A DNA stretch of 64,000 nt, from assembly GCA_002928735.1 (NCBI GenBank), contig PERL01000004.1, forward strand, positions 186,001 through 250,000. Reading direction: 5' to 3'. The notes beneath the pieces were generated by a model, which made no database searches, had not been told where the DNA came from, and saw only the letters and a list, made by a program, of their open reading frames with translations. The DNA is from Hyphomicrobium sp. GTDB taxonomy: Bacteria; Pseudomonadota; Alphaproteobacteria; Rhizobiales; Hyphomicrobiaceae. The number at the start of each line of letters is the position of its first letter. Within the stretch, counting starts at the first letter, position 1. Below are positions 1-7,194 of the stretch, piece by piece. The position numbers and the translations under genes were made by a program.

Positions 1-485
1 TGCTGCACGCTGTCCTCATGCAGACCTTCAAGCGTCTCCTTGGTCTGCCGGATGATGTCCTCTTTCCAATTCACCAGTTTCTGCCGGAAGTAGAGGCGCT
101 GATATTCGTTCATGAACGGCTCGTCTTCCGACGGACGGTAATCCGCCGGCAGCACGATGGCCGAGGCTTTGGCACGATCCACGAGTTTCTTATCCGTCTG
201 TTTCTGAGCAGCCTTGGTCACGGCACGCGACTTCGCCGCCGCAACCGGAGCGGGCGCGGGGACGGCGGCCTTCGCGGCCGGCTTGGCTGAAGTGACTTTG
301 GCGGCGGTTTTCACGGCGGGTTTTGTGGTTGCCTTGGCAGCAGGCTTGGGCACAACCTTGGCCGCGGCCGTCCGGCTGCCGGCCGCACGCGCCGGCTGCC
401 GGGCGCTGGCCGAAGCCGTGCTCTTGCCACGGGCGGCGGCAGGCGCCGCTTTGCTGGCTTTCGATTTGTCGTCGCGTTTGCCCAT
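1..485 (-). CDS. dksA: RNA polymerase-binding factor DksA, N-terminal part (runs off the window)
   Basis: 161 codons are visible. After about 100 residues comes the typical alphaproteobacterial DksA start of domain (LPADYRPSEDEPFMNEYQRL, then FRQKLVNWKEDIIRQTKETL). DksA binds the RNA polymerase secondary channel and acts with ppGpp on stable-RNA and amino-acid promoters. The C4 zinc finger lies beyond base 1. The first ~100 residues are an Ala/Lys/Pro-rich low-complexity tail (repeats such as AAKATTKPAVKTAAK) resembling histone H1 or HU-like tails. The ATG at 485-483 is preceded by GGAG at good spacing, so the tail is probably translated. The identity is clear; the tail's role is unknown. Confidence 0.9.
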   Translation of the reverse strand, partial: MGKRDDKSKASKAAPAAARGKSTASASARQPARAAGSRTAAAKVVPKPAAKATTKPAVKTAAKVTSAKPAAKAAVPAPAPVAAAKSRAVTKAAQKQTDKKLVDRAKASAIVLPADYRPSEDEPFMNEYQRLYFRQKLVNWKEDIIRQTKETLEGLHEDSVQ

Positions 486-1094
486 GGCCGGTCTCCGCTT
501 AAGGCACCGTCACGCACTCGAAAAATCCAAGGGTGGGCACGACTCGTGCCCGAGGACCCCGGACGGTCGCGAACCTATTGTCGCGGCCCCGTGTCGGAGT
601 CAAGGCAAGCGGCCCCTGGCCCGTCCTTCTTTTTATTTTTCTCGTGAATTCTAAGACTTGAGCGAGCCGACGCAGCATGACGCGACAAGACAATTCCACG
701 CAGTTAACAGCGTTAACAAAATCTTAACTCCTCTGACGCAATCTAAGGTTGTTCAAAGGCGATCACGCAACTGATGGGAACACGCCACCTCGCCAGTCTA
801 ACGTTATCGCCCTTGGAAGGCCAACCGCTCCCACACGGCGCCGATCCACGCAGCTCAAGGCCCGTGTGTCCCCACATCCGGCCGCATCTGCAAATACGGC
901 GAGGTTCTTCCCGAACACCCGGCCGGGCACATCCACCGGCCCAGCGCCGCCCATGGACCCCACCCATGGGCGGCGCACTTTTTCGGCCCTGAGCCACAAA
1001 CGAGGACCCGCCACGCAGTGGCGTTCAGACCCCTTCCCCCGTCTCAAGCATCGCCGTACGGTCCCCATCCCTGCAACCGGACCCCGATGCGCCC
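486..1094. other. Divergent intergenic region between dksA and moxR
   Basis: About 600 bp without a convincing gene; open frames here lack a ribosome site and family signal. It must hold the dksA promoter (minus) and the promoter of the moxR group (plus). The main recognisable signal is the CtrA-type box with an extra TTAAC half-site. A T-rich stretch lies at 628-642. Confidence 0.7.
713..728 (+). promoter_or_regulatory. CtrA-type binding site (TTAA-N7-TTAAC)
   Basis: TTAACAAAATCTTAAC matches the full alphaproteobacterial CtrA consensus TTAA-N7-TTAAC exactly. A further TTAAC half-site lies at 704-708. The site is in the divergent region between dksA and moxR, about 230 bp from the dksA start and 370 bp from the moxR start. 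Binding by CtrA is inferred from sequence only. Confidence 0.6.
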
Positions 1095-1958
1095 ATGAAA
1101 TTCGACGGCACGAAGAAATTCGACGGCACGAAAAACTACGTCGCCACCCCCGACCTCAAGGTCGCCGTCAACGCCGCCATCACGCTCGAACGGCCTCTCC
1201 TTATCAAGGGCGAACCCGGCACCGGCAAAACCGTCCTCGCTCTTGAGGTCGCCCGCGCGCTCGGCACGCCCATCATCGAGTGGCACATCAAGTCCACCAC
1301 CAAAGCGCAGCAAGGCCTCTACGAATACGACGCCGTCTCCCGCCTGCGCGACAGCCAGCTCGGCGACGAGCGCGTCAAGGACATCCGCAACTACATCAAG
1401 AAGGGCAAGCTCTGGGAGGCGTTCATCATGGACCGCCGCCCCATCCTGCTCATCGACGAGATCGATAAGGCAGACATCGAGTTTCCCAACGACCTTTTGC
1501 AAGAACTCGATCGCATGGAGTTCTTCGTCTACGAGACCGGCGAAACCATCAAAGCCGCCCAGCGCCCCATCGTCATCATTACGTCGAACAACGAAAAGGA
1601 ACTGCCCGACGCTTTCCTGCGCCGCTGCTTCTTCCACTTCATCAAGTTCCCCGATCCCGACACCATGCAGAAGATCGTGGACGTGCATTTCCCCAACCTG
1701 AAGGGCCGCCTCGTCGCGGAAGCGCTGCGCATTTTCTACGACATGCGTGAGGTTCCCGGCCTTAAGAAAAAGCCCTCGACCTCCGAACTCATCGACTGGC
1801 TGAAACTCCTCCTCGCCGAGGACATCGACTTCGCCACCTTGAAGGAAACCGACAGCCGCAAGCTCATCCCCCCGCTCGCCGGCGCACTCCTGAAGAACGA
1901 ACAGGATGTCCACCTCTTCGAGCGCATCGCCTTCATGAGCCGCCGCAAGGGCGAATAG
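1095..1958 (+). CDS. MoxR-family AAA+ ATPase
   Basis: 287 aa. Walker A GEPGTGKT at residues 39-46 and Walker B PILLIDEID at 116-124 identify a P-loop AAA+ protein, and the segment DLKVAVNAAITLERPLLIKG is typical of the MoxR/CoxD-type chaperone ATPases that help metal-enzyme or complex assembly. These usually work with a von Willebrand A (CoxE-like) partner; none is encoded next to it here. The N-terminus contains KFDGTK twice in tandem, from an exact in-frame 18-bp duplication with one end difference (1098-1115, 1116-1133). It is followed after 9 bp by the Cys-rich gene, so the group is probably one operon. The client is unknown. Confidence 0.88.
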   Translation: MKFDGTKKFDGTKNYVATPDLKVAVNAAITLERPLLIKGEPGTGKTVLALEVARALGTPIIEWHIKSTTKAQQGLYEYDAVSRLRDSQLGDERVKDIRNYIKKGKLWEAFIMDRRPILLIDEIDKADIEFPNDLLQELDRMEFFVYETGETIKAAQRPIVIITSNNEKELPDAFLRRCFFHFIKFPDPDTMQKIVDVHFPNLKGRLVAEALRIFYDMREVPGLKKKPSTSELIDWLKLLLAEDIDFATLKETDSRKLIPPLAGALLKNEQDVHLFERIAFMSRRKGE

Positions 1959-1967
1959 CGGGCCGCG

Positions 1968-2456
1968 ATGTTCAAGACACTCGTCAAAGCCAACGACGAC
2001 CTGATCTCGCACTGCAAATGCGCCGAGGCCTTCGCCACATCAGGTCAGGCCGATTGCCCTTGGTGCGGCTGCGGGTGGCTCTTCACCTGCGTTGATTGCC
2101 GCAAAGCCTTCACCTTCGCCAAGGTCGCCGAGACCGGTTGTTCCCCCGAGGACCTCGCCCATCGGGACTTTCTGAGTTTTGGCAAAAAACCAGACACCAT
2201 CGATCCCGCCGCCGTGAAGGCCAAGGCGGAGTGGCTGCAGAACGAAATCGCTGCTCTGGAACCCGGCACCATCTGCGTCCTTGTTGATGGCGAAGTCATC
2301 CCCGTATCGGCCCGCAATATCGAATTCGACGGCTGGCATGCGCACCATTCTTTCGACATTCCGCCTCAAGTTGCAGCAGCCGATGCCAAAGCCCTCGACA
2401 GAGTGTTAGGTGACCGCAAATACTGGACCGAACGCGAACACCCGCCGGAAGAATAG
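1968..2456 (+). CDS. Cys-rich hypothetical protein, putative zinc-ribbon
   Basis: 162 aa, no family recognised with certainty. The N-terminal third has a cysteine cluster: CKC at 17-19, then CPWCGCGW and CVDCRKAF, which fits a small zinc-binding module. The rest is soluble, mixed-charge sequence without membrane segments; it contains GTICVLVDGEVIPVSARNIE, possibly a beta hairpin. It starts 9 bp after moxR and ends 10 bp before the GFA gene, so it is probably co-transcribed with both. A role as a metal-binding partner of the ATPase is speculation. Confidence 0.7.
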   Translation: MFKTLVKANDDLISHCKCAEAFATSGQADCPWCGCGWLFTCVDCRKAFTFAKVAETGCSPEDLAHRDFLSFGKKPDTIDPAAVKAKAEWLQNEIAALEPGTICVLVDGEVIPVSARNIEFDGWHAHHSFDIPPQVAAADAKALDRVLGDRKYWTEREHPPEE

Positions 2457-2466
2457 GACCCTCGCC

Positions 2467-2940
2467 ATGACCGACGACGTTCTCACCGGCGGCTGCCAAT
2501 GCGGCGCGATCCGTTTTCGCGTCGAAGGCGAATTGAAAGACGCCTCCGTCTGCCACTGCCGGATGTGCCAGAAGGCCTTCGGTGCCTTCTACGCGCCCCT
2601 CGTCAACACCAAGGGCACCACGCTCACCTGGACGCGCGGCCAACCCAAACACTTCGCCTCGTCCAACTTCGTCAACCGCGGCTTCTGCGAAAACTGCGGC
2701 ACGCCCCTCTCTTATGAAGCCCCCGACGGCGTGGCCCTTTCCATCGCCGCCTTCGACCATCCCGAAAAGATCCCACCCACCGTCCAATTCGGCATCGAGG
2801 GCAAGATCCCCTACGTTGACGCCGTCGCGGCCCTGCCCTCGATGCACACCATGGACGATCCCATCGCCGCCCCCTTCCTCGCTCAACTCGTCTCGCACCA
2901 GCATCCCGACCACGACACCGACGTCTGGCCAATCCCGTGA
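2467..2940 (+). CDS. GFA-family protein (CENP-V/GFA fold)
   Basis: 157 aa from the ATG at 2467, which has an AGGA ribosome site 6-10 bp upstream; an in-frame ATG at 2410 would overlap the previous gene and add unrelated residues. The pattern GGCQCGAIRF, CHCRMCQKAFG and FCENCGTPL is the two-zinc signature of the GFA (glutathione-dependent formaldehyde-activating-like) family. Most GFA proteins have no proven reaction, so the formaldehyde link should not be assumed. The stop overlaps the start of the radical SAM gene (GTGA), indicating translational coupling. Confidence 0.85.
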   Translation: MTDDVLTGGCQCGAIRFRVEGELKDASVCHCRMCQKAFGAFYAPLVNTKGTTLTWTRGQPKHFASSNFVNRGFCENCGTPLSYEAPDGVALSIAAFDHPEKIPPTVQFGIEGKIPYVDAVAALPSMHTMDDPIAAPFLAQLVSHQHPDHDTDVWPIP

Positions 2941-3992
2941 CCACGCGCGAAAAAACACTCCGCTCCGCATCCGACATCATCGCCGCCGGCTTCGCCGCGC
3001 CGTCCAGCGCTGAAACACTCGCAGCCGTCAGTGAGCGTTACGCCGTCGCCATCACGCCAACGATGGCCGCCCTCATCGACCCGAACGATCCGGCCGACGC
3101 CATCGCCAGCCAATTCGTCCCCACCGCCGCCGAACTCACAACGCATGCCGCCGAATTAGCCGACCCCATCGGCGATCTCACCAAGAGCCCCGTCCCCGGC
3201 CTCGTTCACCGCTATCCCGATCGCGTGCTCTTGAAAATTGTCGGCGTCTGCCCAGTCTACTGCCGCTTCTGCTTCCGTCGCGAGATGGTCGGCCCCGACG
3301 CCGGCCATAATCTCACCGACGCGGAACTCGAGAGCGCCCTCGCCTACATCCGCGCCACGCCCGCCATCTGGGAGGTGATCCTCACCGGCGGCGACTCCTT
3401 CATGCTCTCGCCCCGCCGCATCCGCGCGCTGATGCAAGATCTCGCCACCATCCCGCACGTTAAAATCGTCCGCTGGCACACCCGCGTCCCCGTCGTCGCG
3501 CCCAACCTCGTCACCGACGCTTTTCTCTCCGCCCTCACCGCCGAAAACAAAACCATCGTCGTCGGCATCCATGCCAATCACCCGCGCGAACTGACCCCTG
3601 AAGCCCGCGCCGCACTCACCCGGCTGAGCAACGCCGGCATCCCGCTCGTCAGCCAGACCGTCCTCCTGCGCGGCATCAATGACGACGTGGCCACCCTCGA
3701 TGCCCTCATGCGCGCCTTCGTCGAGACCCGTATTATCCCTTACTACCTCCACCACGGCGACCTCGCCCCCGGCACCGGCCACTTCCGCATGCCCGTCGCC
3801 CACGGCATCGCCCTCGTGCGCGATCTCCACCGCCGCCTGTCCGGCATCGCGCGCCCGGATTACGTCCTCGATCTCCCCGGCGCCTTCGGGAAAATTTCGC
3901 TTCTCTCCGCCGACGTTCGATTGACGGCGGACGGCTGCGAAATCCGCGACGCCGCCGGCCGCATCCACGTTTATCGCGACGCACTGCCCTAA
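2937..3992 (+). CDS. KamA-family radical SAM protein (lysine 2,3-aminomutase / EpmB-like)
   Basis: 351 aa with a GTG start inside the GTGA overlap with the GFA gene. The radical SAM motif CxxxCxxC is CPVYCRFC (Cys 105, 109, 112), followed by LTGGDSFML-type sequence for SAM binding and, near the C-terminus, PGAFGKISL with the probable PLP lysine at about 319. The length resembles EpmB (about 340 aa), which makes beta-lysine on elongation factor P, rather than clostridial lysine 2,3-aminomutase (about 416 aa), which carries an extra oligomerisation region. No epmA or efp lies in the window, so the substrate (EF-P lysine or free lysine) stays open. Co-transcribed with the upstream group. Confidence 0.85.
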   Translation: MTTREKTLRSASDIIAAGFAAPSSAETLAAVSERYAVAITPTMAALIDPNDPADAIASQFVPTAAELTTHAAELADPIGDLTKSPVPGLVHRYPDRVLLKIVGVCPVYCRFCFRREMVGPDAGHNLTDAELESALAYIRATPAIWEVILTGGDSFMLSPRRIRALMQDLATIPHVKIVRWHTRVPVVAPNLVTDAFLSALTAENKTIVVGIHANHPRELTPEARAALTRLSNAGIPLVSQTVLLRGINDDVATLDALMRAFVETRIIPYYLHHGDLAPGTGHFRMPVAHGIALVRDLHRRLSGIARPDYVLDLPGAFGKISLLSADVRLTADGCEIRDAAGRIHVYRDALP

Positions 3993-4180
3993 TCCGTGCC
4001 AATCGCTGCAATTGCGAAGCCGCATCACCCTTCCGCACAACTGCGGACTGACGCCAATCAAGATTGCCCGATCAAACAATCGATGCCAGGATGCCGCACC
4101 ATTCAACCGGTCCGCCTCGACGCGGCCCGGCGGCCCGGCAGCGCCCGGGCCACAAAACAAAAATCTGGAGAGGAAGCGCA

Positions 4181-6337
4181 ATGAACGAGCAATTGAAGTC
4201 CGAGACCTTCCACGGCGCCTGCCCGCACGACTGCCCCGACACCTGCTCGATGGTCTACGAAGTCAAAGGCGGCAAACTCGTCGACGTGCGCGGCAACAAA
4301 GACCACCCCATGACGCGCGGCGGCCTGTGCGTGAAGCTCAAGGACTTCCACGACCATCACGCCAATCCGGACCGCCTCATGTATCCGCTGCGCCGCAAGG
4401 GCCCGAAGGGTTCCGGCCAGTGGGAGCGCATCACCTGGAAAGACGCCATATCCGAAATCGGCAGCAAGTGGCGCGCCATCATCGCCGAACACGGCAGCCA
4501 GGCCATCATGCCTTACAGCTATCTCGGCAACATGGGCCTCGTGCAGGGCATCAACTCCGGCGACCCCTTCTTCAATCGCCTCGGCACCACCGTGAACGAA
4601 AAGACGTTCTGCGCGTCGGGGTCCTCCACTGCATGGCTCTTGACCGTCGGGCCCACCGGCGGCGTCGATCCGGAAAGCTTCGTCCACGCCAAGTTCATCG
4701 TCATCTGGGCGTGCAATTCCATCTCGACCAACCTGCACCACTGGCCCTTTGTGCTCGAAGCCCAGAAGCGCGGCGCTAAGGTCGTCGTCATCGACTCGTA
4801 CAAGTCGCGCACGGCCAAAGCCGGCGATTGGCACATCTGCCCCAAGCCCGGCACCGACGGCGCGCTCGCCATGGGCTTCATCCACTCCATCATCGCCCAG
4901 GGCCTCGTCGATCAGGAGTGGGTCGACAAGCACACGTATGGGTATCCGGAACTCAAATACCGCGCTGCCGACTTCTCGCCCGAACACGTCGAGAAGATCA
5001 CCGGCGTCAAAGCCGACGACATCCGCAAATTCGCCAAGGAATTTGCCACCGCCCAACCCTCCGTCATTCGCCTCGGCGTCGCTCTTGAACGCCACGCCGG
5101 CGGCGGCCAAGCCATCCGCGCCGTCTGCGCACTCCCCGCCCTCGTCGGCTCCTGGAAGCACGTCGGCGGCGGGCTCCTCCAGATGCCGCTCTGGGACTTC
5201 CCCGTCGATTGGGCCAAGGTTTCGCGTGCCGACTGGATCAAACCCGGCACCCGCGTCATCAACAACCTGCGCCTCGGCGCGGCGCTAACCGGCGAAATGA
5301 AACTCGACCCGCCGCTGCACTCGCTCTTCGTCTTCTGCACTAACCCCGTCTCCCAGGCCCCCGAGACCAACAAGATCGTCAAAGGCCTCAAACGCGAGGA
5401 CCTCTTCACCGTCGTCGCCGAGCACTTCATGACCGACACGGCGAAATATGCCGACATCGTGCTGCCCGCGGCGATGGCCGGCGAAGCCGAAGACATGATG
5501 TGGTCGTGGGGGCACTTCTATTTCACGTACAATCAGAAGGCCGTCGAGCCGCCCGGCGAATGCAAGCCGACGAGCGACATGTGGCGCCTGCTCGCCGCAG
5601 AAATGGGCTTCGACGATCCCGTCTTCAAAATGACCGACAGCGAACTGGCCGCCCACTACATCAATTGGGACGACCCCAAGATGGCCGGCATCGATATGGA
5701 GTACTTCAAGCAGCACGGGTACTTTAAGATCGACGTGGGCTCCGCCGACACGCGCACGCCGCACAAGGATGGCAAGTTCCCGACGCCATCGGGCAAGGTT
5801 GAGTTCCTGCTTCACGATGCGAAGAACTTCGTCGCCGGTCCCTTCCGCGCCATGTACGAGGGCGACCAGGACGGCTCACCCGTCGATCCACTGCCGGGCT
5901 ACATCGCCAACCGCGAAGCGCCCGAAACCAACCCCGAACGCGCCAAGCTCTATTCGCTCAACATCATCTCGCCCAAGAGCCACGCGTTCCTGAACTCCTG
6001 CTACGCGAACGAGGAGCACAAGATCAAAGCGCAAGGCGAGCAGTTCGTACTGATCTCGCCAGCCGATGCGCAAAAGCGCAACATCAACGAAGGCGACCCG
6101 GTCCGCGTTTACAACGACCGCGGCGACTTCACCGGCGTTGCCCGCGTCACCGACGACGTGAACCCCGGCATCGTCGTGGCCACACTCGGCTACTGGCGCT
6201 CGCTCAACCGCACCGATGGCTCGGTCAACTCCATCTCGTCCGACGCCCACTGCGGCCTCGGCCGCGCCCCCACGTTCTCGGACAACCTCGTCGAAGTCAG
6301 CCGCGTCAACCAGCCAGCAATGGCCGCTGCAGAATAG
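4181..6337 (+). CDS. Molybdopterin-dependent oxidoreductase, DMSO reductase superfamily, substrate unknown
   Basis: 718 aa from the ATG at 4181, chosen because GGAGAGG sits about 8 bp upstream. The N-terminus shows the [4Fe-4S] ligand pattern CPHDCPDTC plus GGLC about 25 residues later. The rest has MGD-cofactor domains of COG0243, including the C-terminal dinucleotide-binding barrel (NEGDPVRVYNDRGDF). There is no Tat signal, so the enzyme is predicted to be cytoplasmic. No electron-transfer subunit or Mo-insertion chaperone lies next to it, unlike formate dehydrogenase or nitrate reductase operons. A 188-bp gap separates it from the radical SAM gene, so it may have its own promoter. Confidence 0.85.
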   Translation: MNEQLKSETFHGACPHDCPDTCSMVYEVKGGKLVDVRGNKDHPMTRGGLCVKLKDFHDHHANPDRLMYPLRRKGPKGSGQWERITWKDAISEIGSKWRAIIAEHGSQAIMPYSYLGNMGLVQGINSGDPFFNRLGTTVNEKTFCASGSSTAWLLTVGPTGGVDPESFVHAKFIVIWACNSISTNLHHWPFVLEAQKRGAKVVVIDSYKSRTAKAGDWHICPKPGTDGALAMGFIHSIIAQGLVDQEWVDKHTYGYPELKYRAADFSPEHVEKITGVKADDIRKFAKEFATAQPSVIRLGVALERHAGGGQAIRAVCALPALVGSWKHVGGGLLQMPLWDFPVDWAKVSRADWIKPGTRVINNLRLGAALTGEMKLDPPLHSLFVFCTNPVSQAPETNKIVKGLKREDLFTVVAEHFMTDTAKYADIVLPAAMAGEAEDMMWSWGHFYFTYNQKAVEPPGECKPTSDMWRLLAAEMGFDDPVFKMTDSELAAHYINWDDPKMAGIDMEYFKQHGYFKIDVGSADTRTPHKDGKFPTPSGKVEFLLHDAKNFVAGPFRAMYEGDQDGSPVDPLPGYIANREAPETNPERAKLYSLNIISPKSHAFLNSCYANEEHKIKAQGEQFVLISPADAQKRNINEGDPVRVYNDRGDFTGVARVTDDVNPGIVVATLGYWRSLNRTDGSVNSISSDAHCGLGRAPTFSDNLVEVSRVNQPAMAAAE

Positions 6338-6363
6338 CGGCCAACGCACACCCATAGGCTCCG

Positions 6364-6387
6364 TCCCCTCCCCTTGCGGGGAGGGGA
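6364..6387. repeat. GC-rich palindrome downstream of the Mo-oxidoreductase (REP-like)
   Basis: A 10-bp perfect stem (TCCCCTCCCC with its complement) around a TTGC loop. There is no T-run on either side, so it is more REP-like than a classical terminator. Related CCCTCTCCCC/GGGGAGAGGG palindromes occur at 44819 and, degraded, near 34265. Confidence 0.55.
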
Positions 6388-6536
6388 GAGCCGTTAGTCG
6401 TTCATTTGCAGAGGCAGCCATCGGAAAACATCGTAGGCAACGAACGCGGATAACTTACGATCTGAAGGCCGTGACCCGAAGCCGACGTTACCAACCTGGC
6501 AAGCACCACGCCTCTGCTCCGCCCCGGCTGGGAGGC

Positions 6537-7016
6537 TCAGGGCAATTCCCATTTGCTATGGTAGCGCCCGCCGAACAGTGTCGTGGTTAGCTGATCGTAT
6601 TTGTAGGTTCCGCCACCGGTCACTCCCTTATACCGGCCCGTTCCGCCGGTTGCCTGGTAGGTGTTCTGACCCATGCCCGAGCCTTCCTGCCAAGCGATGG
6701 ACACGGTCTCCCCCTCCTTCACGGTCACCAGACACGTCCCGTTAGCCTGCCAGGACCCATCCGGCTTGTACTCATATTTCCCAGTGCATTCTTCCGTCGT
6801 CTTGGCGGCGCCAGGTGCGTCCGGCACCTTCACGCACCGTCCGGCGTAGTCGACAACCTTATGATCCTTACCGATCTCCTTTTCGTCCCACTTGTCGCTG
6901 ACGCAGACGATGACGCCGGGTTCGTCCACCTTTTGACGGGCGTGGACTGATGGTCCGGCAGCCAGAGCCACAACGAGAGAAGCGGTCGCAATCATTTGTG
7001 ACGGAAGAGCAGTCAT
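6537..7016 (-). CDS. Hypothetical secreted protein
   Basis: 159 aa from the ATG at 7016, preceded by AGGAAGG at 8 bp; longer readings would bury this ribosome site. The N-terminus (MTALPSQMIATASLVVALAA, then GPSVHA) is a good Sec signal peptide with cleavage probably after SVHA. The mature part has four cysteines and a glycine/tyrosine-rich C-terminal half (GTGRYKGVTGGGTYKYDQL), suggesting a small beta-rich periplasmic domain; GTGRYxGxxGxGTY-type sequence is seen in several beta-barrel families. No family is assigned. It is divergent from the TolB/TPR gene across a 178-bp promoter region. Confidence 0.75.
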   Translation of the reverse strand: MTALPSQMIATASLVVALAAGPSVHARQKVDEPGVIVCVSDKWDEKEIGKDHKVVDYAGRCVKVPDAPGAAKTTEECTGKYEYKPDGSWQANGTCLVTVKEGETVSIAWQEGSGMGQNTYQATGGTGRYKGVTGGGTYKYDQLTTTLFGGRYHSKWELP

Positions 7017-7129
7017 GGCGTTCACCTTCCTGGTTGAGTCAACGACGAACTTGAAGGCCGAACGCGCTCTGACACGCGGCAACCTCAAGCCCTGCAGGGA
7101 TGACAAATGCCGGCTCTTGGACGTAGTAT

Positions 7130-7144
7130 GTTACCGTTAGTAAC
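7130..7144. promoter_or_regulatory. Palindrome GTTAC-CGTTA-GTAAC in the divergent promoter region
   Basis: An inverted repeat with 5-bp arms, located between the secreted-protein gene (minus) and the TolB/TPR gene (plus). It could be an operator serving both, but no regulator is encoded nearby and the arms are short. Confidence 0.35.
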
Positions 7145-7194
7145 GACCGGTACCCTTTGAAATTTTATAAGGTTTTTTCGAAGGAAGGCCTCAC

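Noticed and set aside
749-1246. 165-codon plus-strand frame before moxR
   Set aside because: It overlaps the moxR start by 150 bp in another frame, is Pro/Arg-rich low-complexity and has no ribosome site.
1044-2012. 322-codon minus-strand frame opposite moxR
   Set aside because: Reverse-frame shadow; the plus strand has intact Walker A and B motifs.
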